Positions 1 to 5,014 of a stretch of DNA of 6,777 nucleotides are shown here, one piece after another. The position numbers were made by a program, and so were the translations under genes. Each line of letters starts with the position of its first letter. The stretch's first letter is position 1. Under the pieces are notes generated by a model. That model made no database searches and had not been told where the DNA came from. It saw only the letters and a list, made by a program, of their open reading frames with translations. Origin of the DNA: Asaia bogorensis (lineage in GTDB: Bacteria; Pseudomonadota; Alphaproteobacteria; Acetobacterales; Acetobacteraceae); the NCBI GenBank assembly GCA_945873675.1, contig CAMCEP010000152.1, positions 1 to 6,777 of the forward strand, in the 5' to 3' direction.

Positions 1-168
1 CTTGTCGGTGTTCTCCACAACGGTCACCGCCATGCCATCAGGCACATCGATACCTTCTGCCTTCAGAGCGGCAGTCGGGTTGGCGATCAATGCTGACTTG
101 AAGGCAGGGTCACGCCAGGCTTTGGCTATAATTTTGGCGAAGTCGGGGGCGGTGTCGTTTTCTGACAT
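1..168 (-). CDS. NHLP-family leader peptide (RiPP precursor), 5' part only, runs off the left edge
   Basis: Seen: an open frame on the minus strand starts with ATG at 168-166 and stays open for 56 codons to the window edge. A GAAGGA Shine-Dalgarno lies at 180-175, 6 nt upstream, and supports this start. The product begins MSENDTAPDFAKIIAKAWRD, followed by PAFKSALIANPTAALKAEGI and DVPDGMAVTVVENTDK. Known: a Trp-x-Asp stretch, then a 'hydrophobic-xxNPxAAL-xxxGI-xVPxGxxVxVVENT' pattern, characterises the NHLP (nitrile hydratase leader peptide-like) domain. That domain forms the leader of many ribosomally made, modified peptides and derives from the nitrile hydratase alpha subunit N-terminus. In such proteins the core peptide, or a short '-LVLP' tail in standalone versions, follows the VVENT segment; here that part lies beyond position 1. 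A true nitrile hydratase alpha subunit or a standalone leader-only protein remain alternatives. No maturation enzyme or exporter is visible. The family call is from motif recall, fairly confident; function is inferred. Confidence 0.8.
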   Translation of the reverse strand, partial: MSENDTAPDFAKIIAKAWRDPAFKSALIANPTAALKAEGIDVPDGMAVTVVENTDK

Positions 169-174
169 GGTCGA

Positions 175-180
175 TCCTTC
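175..180 (-). promoter_or_regulatory. Shine-Dalgarno site of the NHLP leader-peptide gene
   Basis: GAAGGA read on the minus strand, 6 nt before the ATG at 168-166. It decides the start of the short, partial NHLP gene. No convincing sigma70 promoter was found in the 80 bases upstream; the best candidate, a TTGTCA with a poor AAGAAA 17 nt later, is weak. Confidence 0.6.
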
Positions 181-200
181 AGGTTTCTTGGATGACACGC

Positions 201-237
201 ACGTTGTGACAAAATGAAGCTACCAGACTTTGTGACA
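201..237 (-). repeat. Two 11-bp direct repeats TGTCACAAnGT upstream of the NHLP gene
   Basis: On the minus strand TGTCACAAAGT (237-227) and TGTCACAACGT (211-201) match at 10 of 11 positions, 26 bp apart start to start. They lie in the short non-coding gap between the integrase remnant and the NHLP leader gene. They could be operator half-sites, recombinase-binding sites or residual att/arm sites; the sequence alone does not decide. Confidence 0.55.
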
Positions 238-249
238 CTACGCGACTCA

Positions 250-397
250 ATATCGCCGGGGTGGTGGACAAAGCCGAATGCCCTGCCAGCAGCTGAACAT
301 CCCGAAGGCTACCGCTAACAGTCGAAATTCGTCTAGCGGCATTGGTGACGAATGTCCGGCTCCAAGAATTGCGCGATGAACCACCGAAGCCCAGGCA
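250..397 (-). pseudogene. C-terminal remnant of a second tyrosine recombinase/integrase
   Basis: Seen: a minus-strand frame encodes LGFGGSSRNSWSRTFVTNAA, then RRISTVSGSLRDVQLLAGHS and ALSTT. Known: this follows closely the C-terminal catalytic part of a phage/island integrase subfamily, whose intact members read roughly '...LGFxGxSSHSGRRTFITNAAR...GSLRDVQLLAGHSALSTTQRYIE'. The Arg of box II and the GHS histidine are recognisable. The box II 'HSGRR' is altered to 'NSWSR', and the nucleophile Tyr is lost from the frame. Right after STT the bases CGGCGATAT TGAG are found, which would encode RRY in the next frame, suggesting one or two small indels at about 250-260. Everything N-terminal of the box II region is missing, and the fragment begins just after the stop of the resolvase gene. 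It is therefore a truncated, frameshifted relic and differs in sequence from the intact integrase at 1057-2277. No function is expected. Confidence 0.65.
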
Positions 398-408
398 CAG
401 GCGGCGCT

Positions 409-990
409 TCACCCCCGACACACCCGCCACACAGTCCCGAAACCCACGCCTAGCTCCCGCGCGATATCCCGCATCCTCATTCCCTTAGCCCGCAGTTCGA
501 TCACCCTTTCACGCACCTCGTCGCCATAGACACGCGGTCGCCCAAACCTCACCCCTTCCGCCTTCGCTCTAGCAATGCCTGCATGGATTCGCTCAATAAT
601 TAGAGAGCGTTCATATTCTCCCAAAGCGCCAAAGATGCTGAATGTCATGCGCCCAGCTGGCGTTGCCGTGTTGATGCTCTGCTGATGGCAATAAAGGTCC
701 ACGGAATTGCGCTGAAGCTCCTTCATTAGAGCTACCAAATCCTGCAGAGATCGTCCGATGCGATCCACGCTCCATGCCATCACAGCGCCCACCGCTTTAT
801 GCTCCACCAGCTCAAAGATCCGATCGAATCCCGGGCGATCAGATCTGCCCTTGCTGCCGGAGATGCCCTCATCGATGACTTCATGCGTCACCGTCCATCC
901 CAGACGCTTAGCAGCATCGCGCAGCTCGATGAGCTGGTTCTCGACTGTCTGCGAAGCCGTCGAAACTCGGGCGTAAATGGCGACATCCAT
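409..990 (-). CDS. Serine recombinase, resolvase/DNA-invertase family
   Basis: Predicted small serine site-specific recombinase of 193 aa, the usual length for Tn3 resolvases and Hin/Gin/PinR invertases. It cuts and rejoins DNA through a covalent serine-phosphate link. Visible motifs: IYARVST at residues 5-11 with nucleophile Ser10 and Arg8; the DEGISGSKG region at 40-48; WSVDRIGRSLQDL at 73-85, supplying the catalytic Asp76/Arg77/Arg80 group; GRMTFSIFGALGEYERSLI at 113-131 leading into the long E-helix; GRPRV at 150-154; and a C-terminal helix-turn-helix at about 160-190 (RAKGMRMRDIARELGVGFGT) for DNA binding. The ATG is preceded by AAGGAGAG (1003-996) with a 5-nt gap, so the start is firm. 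It follows the integrase gene in the same direction after a 66-nt gap. Whether it resolves transposition cointegrates or inverts a segment cannot be told; no obvious paired inversion sites were found in the window. Confidence 0.93.
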   Translation of the reverse strand: MDVAIYARVSTASQTVENQLIELRDAAKRLGWTVTHEVIDEGISGSKGRSDRPGFDRIFELVEHKAVGAVMAWSVDRIGRSLQDLVALMKELQRNSVDLYCHQQSINTATPAGRMTFSIFGALGEYERSLIIERIHAGIARAKAEGVRFGRPRVYGDEVRERVIELRAKGMRMRDIARELGVGFGTVWRVCRG

Positions 991-995
991 AATGG

Positions 996-1003
996 CTCTC
1001 CTT
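996..1003 (-). promoter_or_regulatory. Shine-Dalgarno site of the serine recombinase
   Basis: AAGGAGAG on the minus strand, 5 nt before the ATG at 990-988, a near-perfect ribosome binding site. It rules out the longer overlapping frame in this area as the real start. Confidence 0.7.
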
Positions 1004-1056
1004 CGATTTGGAGAATCGTATCGGGATATCGGATCTGCCTACAGGGAAAGTTTGAC

Positions 1057-2277
1057 TTAGCGCGTAGTTTCCCAAGGTAATTTATCACGCTTCCTACTTT
1101 TATTTTTTGTCAGTTCATCAGCCATCGCTCTGTTCGACGTGTGCCCATAATATTGCTCAAGCATCTTCACGCTTGTGCCCATATTTCTTGCCAAGACATA
1201 ATGATTAACTCCTTCTTGCAGACGAAAAGTGGCGTAGGTATGTCGCAGCGAATAGATAGTTCGCCGATCACCATTCTTATCACGTTCGACACCGGCGGCT
1301 TCTATGAGGGTATTGAAACCCTTCTTAAAGCTATGGATCGCCTGTCCATCTATATGACAAAAGATGTGTTCATCCCTCGGTGGTGCAGATCCACGCTCAG
1401 TACTGCGAAGCTCCCAGATTCGTTCGAAATATTTTTTTACATCAGCATTCCTAGCAACGACTTCGCGCGACCCAGTTTTTCCCCTGACATGCAAGATGAC
1501 ATTGATCTGCCCATCAGCAGAAGCATCACTCTCAACGTCGCGCCAGCGCAAGCCACGTGCTTCGCCCACTCTGATGCCAGTATTCGATAGAATTAAGACA
1601 TAGTTGATCAGCATGATCCGATCGCGCACACCAGATCCAGATTTTCCCTCTGCGCGCTTCACCCACTGGTGCAGGAACCGAGTTAAAATCGCCCAGTCGT
1701 TAGTGTCGAAGTTCGGGCGACGTTCACTAGAACTTTTATGCCCCTCTACTGCAATCTTTTCATTGATATGACCTCGCTTGGTGCACCAGCTCACGAAGGA
1801 ACGGAACATACTCGCCTCATGTGCAAGCGTATTCGCACTCGGCGTCTTGCGCGCTCCGTTTTCCATGCGCCAGTCAAAAAAGCTTGTCACCTCGGCGGAT
1901 GTGAGCGCCACCGCTTTGCGTTCCGAAAAATACGGAAGCGCATAAGTTTTCAGAAATGCCAGTATCGCCTTTACCCGCTTCGTCGTTATACCCGCTCTGC
2001 TGTTACCAATCTCATATTCGGTAACCAGCTGCTTGAAGCTGGTTGCGCTATTTGATCTCCCAAGCTTCGCGTTAATACGAAGCTCATCGAGTAGATCGTC
2101 GGCGAACTTGCGCGCCTCATACAGATCCGATGTGCCTGTCCCACGGTAAACATATCCGGGTTCATTCGGCAGCTTAATCCGGCAGATCCATAGCTGCTTT
2201 GGGCGATCTTCGAGCTGGTAAATGACGATTTTACCGTCGCGAAAGCTCTGCCGATTGACGATTCTGCCGTTAGACAT
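1057..2277 (-). CDS. Tyrosine recombinase, tRNA-associated island/phage integrase
   Basis: Predicted integrase of 406 aa, the normal size for island and phage integrases, acting on DNA at att sites through a phosphotyrosine intermediate. N-terminal residues 1-75 are a likely arm/DNA-binding part, about 80-175 the SAM-like core-binding domain, and about 190-385 the catalytic domain. Visible catalytic residues: Arg236 in NTGIRVGEARGLRW, Lys267 in VRGKTGSR, Arg345 and His346 in YSLRHTYAT, and nucleophile Tyr377 (or Tyr376) in MGTSVKMLEQYYGH. The first box II position is Tyr342 instead of the common His, and the usual Gly-His of box III is Gly-Thr (Thr368). The 'MGTSVxMxExxYGH' form is familiar in this integrase subgroup, so activity is plausible. 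The gene starts 118 bp from the tRNA-Thr 3' end and reads away from it, as expected for an integrase next to its attachment site. Only GGGG sits before the ATG, so no strong Shine-Dalgarno is seen; the start is probable, not certain. Confidence 0.93.
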   Translation of the reverse strand: MSNGRIVNRQSFRDGKIVIYQLEDRPKQLWICRIKLPNEPGYVYRGTGTSDLYEARKFADDLLDELRINAKLGRSNSATSFKQLVTEYEIGNSRAGITTKRVKAILAFLKTYALPYFSERKAVALTSAEVTSFFDWRMENGARKTPSANTLAHEASMFRSFVSWCTKRGHINEKIAVEGHKSSSERRPNFDTNDWAILTRFLHQWVKRAEGKSGSGVRDRIMLINYVLILSNTGIRVGEARGLRWRDVESDASADGQINVILHVRGKTGSREVVARNADVKKYFERIWELRSTERGSAPPRDEHIFCHIDGQAIHSFKKGFNTLIEAAGVERDKNGDRRTIYSLRHTYATFRLQEGVNHYVLARNMGTSVKMLEQYYGHTSNRAMADELTKNKSRKRDKLPWETTR

Positions 2278-2314
2278 AACCCCAAGATATCAGGAGCGCC
2301 GGGGGCGGGGAAAG

Positions 2315-2332
2315 TGTAATACTCTGTAATAC
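2315..2332 (+). repeat. Direct repeat TGTAATAC x2 with 10-bp period upstream of the integrase
   Basis: TGTAATAC occurs at 2315-2322 and again at 2325-2332, separated by TC. The period is about one helical turn, so both copies face the same side of the DNA. The pair lies between the integrase start and the tRNA-Thr 3' end. This is where integrase arm-binding sites, excisionase sites or an autoregulatory operator would be expected. The repeat is observed; the role is inferred. Confidence 0.5.
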
Positions 2333-2345
2333 CCCCAAAATCGGT

Positions 2346-2361
2346 GCCTCACAAAAGAGGC
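2346..2361 (-). other. Small hairpin between tRNA-Thr and the integrase
   Basis: GCCTC (2346-2350) and GAGGC (2357-2361) can pair as a 5-bp GC-rich stem around a 6-nt loop. On the minus strand it lies downstream of tRNA-Thr and is followed after a few bases by TTTT, so it might end tRNA transcription or insulate the integrase gene. The stem is short and the T-tract poorly placed, so the terminator reading is weak. Confidence 0.25.
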
Positions 2362-2387
2362 TCCCAACTAAATATCTGATTTTTAGG

Positions 2388-2469
<82 letters not shown>

Positions 2470-2562
2470 CAAGGCCCTGGCGGACGCGCATCCTCTAGCC
2501 CCAGCCCGGGGCGTCCCGCAACCCCTTGATGACGGCAGAATGCGCTGCCAATTCATGCCGGC

Positions 2563-2727
2563 ATGGAAAAGCAAGGCAAAACCCCGCCCAAGCCCGCTCC
2601 GTCCCGCGAAGAAAAGCTGGCGGCGGCGCTCAGGGAGAATCTCCGCCGGCGCAAGGCCCAGGCGCGGGCGCGGGATCAGGCGGATACCCCCCCCAAGCCA
2701 GACAGCCCGGAAAAGCCCAGGGAATAA
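2563..2727 (+). CDS. Small basic protein of 54 aa upstream of accD, function unknown
   Basis: Seen: ATG at 2563 to TAA at 2725-2727. The product begins MEKQGKTPPKPAPSREEKLA, has a strongly basic helix-like centre AALRENLRRRKAQARARDQA, and ends DTPPKPDSPEKPRE. The flanks are rich in Pro, Lys and Glu, and the centre is an arginine/alanine amphipathic stretch; there is no membrane segment or cysteine. Small proteins with a similar 'LxxALRxNLRRRKAQARAR' core are familiar as short hypothetical ORFs in alphaproteobacteria, including next to accD; this is recall, not a search. An in-frame stop at 2530 limits the N-terminus, and ATG 2563 is the only normal start, although its ribosome binding site is poor. 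The gene ends 76 nt before accD on the same strand and may be cotranscribed with accD-folC. No function is assigned. Confidence 0.62.
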   Translation: MEKQGKTPPKPAPSREEKLAAALRENLRRRKAQARARDQADTPPKPDSPEKPRE

Positions 2728-2792
2728 AGCCGGGTTTCCCCAAGGGGAGCATCTGGGCTATTTCCCACTCCAACGGCCTCAGGCCCAAGCTT

Positions 2793-2797
2793 AAGGA
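2793..2797 (+). promoter_or_regulatory. Shine-Dalgarno site of accD
   Basis: AAGGA ends 6 nt before ATG 2804 and selects that start; translation from it begins MNWISDW, normal for an AccD N-terminus. Confidence 0.65.
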
Positions 2798-2803
2798 TAT
2801 GAC

Positions 2804-3694
2804 ATGAACTGGATCAGCGATTGGGCCCTGCCGAAGATCCAGGGCCTGTTCAAGCGGGAAGCGCCGGAAAACCTCTGGCATAATTGCCCTGCCTGCCAGC
2901 AGATGATCTTTCATCGGGACCTGGAAAAGGCGCTGCGGGTTTGTTCTCATTGCGGGCACCACATGCGCCTTGGTGCCGTGCAGCGGCTGGAAGCCACGCT
3001 GGACCCTGGCTTTTCGCGCATTGAATTGCCCAAGGCGCCGGCTGATCCGCTGCGCTTTCGTGATCAGCGCCGCTATGCGGACCGGCTGCGCGAAAGCCAA
3101 ACCAAGACAAGCATGGATGATGCGGTGGCCGTGGCGCATGGCACCATCAATGGCCAACGCGCGGTCGTCGCCGCCTTCGAATTCGCTTTCATGGGCGGGT
3201 CCATGGGTGCCGGCGTGGGTGAGGCCATTGTCACCGCCGCCAAGCTTGCCGTGCTGCAGAATGCGCCGGTGATCGTGTTTACTGCCTCGGGCGGGGCGCG
3301 CATGCAGGAAGGGGCTGTCAGCCTCATGCAAATGCCGCGCACGGTGATTGCAACGCGCATGGTGAAGGAAGCCGGCCTGCCCTTCATTACCGTGTTGTGT
3401 GACCCGACCACAGGCGGTGTCACGGCCAGCTTCGCCATGCTGGGCGATATCCAAATCGCTGAGCCAGGTGCCCTGATCGGCTTCGCCGGCGCGCGCGTGA
3501 TTGAACAGACCGTACGCGAAATATTGCCGGAAGGCTTCCAGCGCGCCGAGTACCTGCTGGAACATGGCATTCTGGATATGGTGGTGAAACGCGGCGATAT
3601 GCGCGAAACCCTGGCCCGCGTGATTTCGTTGTTGCGCCAGCCGCTGCTCAACCGCAGCGATGAAGAAGCCGAAGCCGCGGCTCCGGCCGAATAA
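2804..3694 (+). CDS. accD: Acetyl-CoA carboxylase carboxyltransferase subunit beta
   Basis: AccD pairs with AccA to form the alpha2-beta2 carboxyltransferase of acetyl-CoA carboxylase. It moves the carboxyl group from carboxybiotin on AccB to acetyl-CoA, giving malonyl-CoA for fatty acid synthesis in the cytosol. The 296-aa length is typical. Near the N-terminus is the four-cysteine zinc finger characteristic of bacterial AccD: Cys28-x2-Cys31 and Cys47-x2-Cys50. The crotonase-like core follows: FMGGSMGAGVGEAI at 129-142, FTASGGARMQEG at 159-170 and DPTTGGVTASFAMLGD at 200-215, the glycine-rich loops that bind the CoA ester and form oxyanion holes, then IGFAGARVIEQT at 225-236. The last 12 or so residues are an acidic, alanine-rich tail (EEAEAAAPAE), which varies within the family. 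folC starts 5 nt after the stop, so the two are almost surely one operon. In many alphaproteobacteria accD follows trpA; here the upstream neighbours are the small ORF, a tRNA and a mobile element. Confidence 0.98.
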   Translation: MNWISDWALPKIQGLFKREAPENLWHNCPACQQMIFHRDLEKALRVCSHCGHHMRLGAVQRLEATLDPGFSRIELPKAPADPLRFRDQRRYADRLRESQTKTSMDDAVAVAHGTINGQRAVVAAFEFAFMGGSMGAGVGEAIVTAAKLAVLQNAPVIVFTASGGARMQEGAVSLMQMPRTVIATRMVKEAGLPFITVLCDPTTGGVTASFAMLGDIQIAEPGALIGFAGARVIEQTVREILPEGFQRAEYLLEHGILDMVVKRGDMRETLARVISLLRQPLLNRSDEEAEAAAPAE

Positions 3695-3699
3695 TTCCC

Positions 3700-4971
3700 T
3701 TGTCCCGCGCTGAAGCGATTGTGGAGCGTCTCCATGCGCTCCATCCCAAGCTTATTGATCTGAGCCTGGGCCGGATGGAGGCTTTGCTCGCCAAGCTCGG
3801 CCATCCGGAACGGCGCCTGCCGCCGGTCATTCATGTGGCGGGGACAAATGGCAAGGGTTCCACCTGCGCTTTTCTGCGCGCCATCGGCGAAGCGGCGGGG
3901 CAGCGCGTGCATGTTTATACCTCGCCCCATCTGGTGCGGTTTCACGAACGCATCCGGCTGGCGGGCGACTATGTGACGGATGAGGCTTTGACCGCCACAC
4001 TTGAAGAAGTGGAAGCGGTGAATGAAGGCGCGCCGATTACAGTGTTTGAAGTGACCACCGCTGCGGCCTTCGTGCTGTTCAGCCGTGTGCCCGCTGATTT
4101 GCTGGTGCTGGAAGTGGGGTTGGGTGGGCGGCTGGACGCGACGAATGTCGTGCCGCGCCCGGCGGCTACTGCCATTACCTCCATTTCCATGGATCATATG
4201 GATTTTCTGGGTGATACGCTCGGCAAGATTGCAGCCGAGAAAGCCGGCATCATGCGCGCTGGCGTGCCCTGCGCCACGGGCGCGCAAGCGCCGGAATCGC
4301 TGGAAGTTATCAGCGCCACGGCGGCCGAACGTGGCGCGATGCTGCTGCGGCGTGGGCAGGATTGGTTTTGTGAAGCAACCGCAGATGGCTTGCGCTACCG
4401 CGACGCCGCTGGCGCGTTGGCGCTGCCGCCGCCTGGGCTGATCGGGCCCCATCAGGCGGATAATGCCGGCATCGCCATCACTGCCTTGCGCGTCGCTGGC
4501 TTGCCTTGGTTGAATGATGCGGCGATTGCTGAGGGCATCGCCAAGGCGTCATGGCCCGCACGCTTGCAGCGCCTTTCGGGTCGGCTTTCTGCGCTGCTGC
4601 CAACAGGTTTTTCGCTCTGGCTTGATGGCGGGCATAATGCCGGGGCGGGACAGGCGCTGGCCCAGCATTTCATGCAATGGCGCGATCAGCCATTGCATCT
4701 TGTGATCGGCATGAAGCAAGGCAAGGCGAGTGAGGAATTCCTCCGCCCCTTGCTACCCTTCGCCACAAGCATCCACGCCGTGGCTGAACCTGGTCAGCAT
4801 CTGGCAATGAGTGTTGAAGATATTGTCACAGCAAGTGGCGGTATTGCCGAACCCGGCCCGACAGTTGCCGAAGCACTTTGCAAAATCGCCGCTGATCCCA
4901 AGCCAGGGCGCGTGCTGATTGCGGGCAGCCTTTATCTGGCGGGGGAAGTGTTGAAGGGTGATCTGGGTTAG
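3700..4971 (+). CDS. folC: Bifunctional folylpolyglutamate synthase/dihydrofolate synthase
   Basis: FolC is a Mur-ligase-type ATP-dependent enzyme that adds glutamate to dihydropteroate (making dihydrofolate) and then to reduced folates. The 423-aa length fits. Motifs: P-loop GTNGKGST at 48-55; TSPHLVRFHERIRL at 74-87, typical of bifunctional enzymes; EVGLGGRLDATN at 138-149; the DHMDFLG stretch at 165-171; EKAGIM at 180-185; HQADNAGIA at 251-259; WPARLQ at 285-290; and LDGGHN at 308-313, which joins the N- and C-terminal domains in the active site. The C-terminal domain ends with LIAGSLYLAGEVL. The start is taken as TTG 3700, giving MSRAEAIVERLHALHPKLID, which matches the usual N-terminus; GTG 3721 is the alternative and would remove seven residues. 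No clear Shine-Dalgarno precedes TTG, and the 5-nt gap to the accD stop suggests translational coupling. Its 3' end converges on the peroxidase gene. Confidence 0.96.
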   Translation: MSRAEAIVERLHALHPKLIDLSLGRMEALLAKLGHPERRLPPVIHVAGTNGKGSTCAFLRAIGEAAGQRVHVYTSPHLVRFHERIRLAGDYVTDEALTATLEEVEAVNEGAPITVFEVTTAAAFVLFSRVPADLLVLEVGLGGRLDATNVVPRPAATAITSISMDHMDFLGDTLGKIAAEKAGIMRAGVPCATGAQAPESLEVISATAAERGAMLLRRGQDWFCEATADGLRYRDAAGALALPPPGLIGPHQADNAGIAITALRVAGLPWLNDAAIAEGIAKASWPARLQRLSGRLSALLPTGFSLWLDGGHNAGAGQALAQHFMQWRDQPLHLVIGMKQGKASEEFLRPLLPFATSIHAVAEPGQHLAMSVEDIVTASGGIAEPGPTVAEALCKIAADPKPGRVLIAGSLYLAGEVLKGDLG

Positions 4972-4976
4972 AGATC

Positions 4977-5012
4977 AGCCAATCAAACTTCAGCCCGTTT
5001 CGATAATTGGCT
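4977..5012. terminator. Bipartite inverted repeat between convergent folC and the peroxidase gene, candidate bidirectional terminator
   Basis: AGCCAAT (4977-4983) pairs perfectly with ATTGGCT (5006-5012). Within the loop AAAC (4985-4988) can pair with GTTT (4997-5000), giving a two-part hairpin with an internal bulge. It fills nearly the whole 43-nt gap between the folC stop (4971) and the peroxidase stop (5015), where a shared terminator is expected. There is no long T-tract on either strand, so it may act weakly or only stabilise 3' ends. Confidence 0.45.
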
Positions 5013-5014
5013 TC

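Noticed and set aside
991..1056. CCGATA/ATATCC-type repetition between the integrase stop and the resolvase start as a recombination site
   Set aside because: The matches are only five to six bases and irregularly spaced, not convincing as resolvase subsites.
1141..1603. Plus-strand frames of 149 and 79 codons opposite the integrase
   Set aside because: Shadows of the integrase catalytic domain; no domain or ribosome binding site of their own.
2526..2807. Plus-strand frames overlapping the small ORF (93 and 84 codons)
   Set aside because: Pro/Gly/Arg-rich translations in the wrong frames. The 54-aa frame has the familiar basic small-protein composition and a normal ATG.
2630..3565. 311-codon minus-strand open frame opposite the start of accD
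   Set aside because: Antisense shadow of accD; His/Gly-rich, with no recognisable motif.
3073..4452. A 459-codon minus-strand open frame antisense to accD and folC
   Set aside because: The plus strand encodes two unmistakable conserved enzymes here. The antisense product is low-complexity, rich in Arg/His/Ala, with no recognisable domain; such frames are common opposite GC-rich genes.
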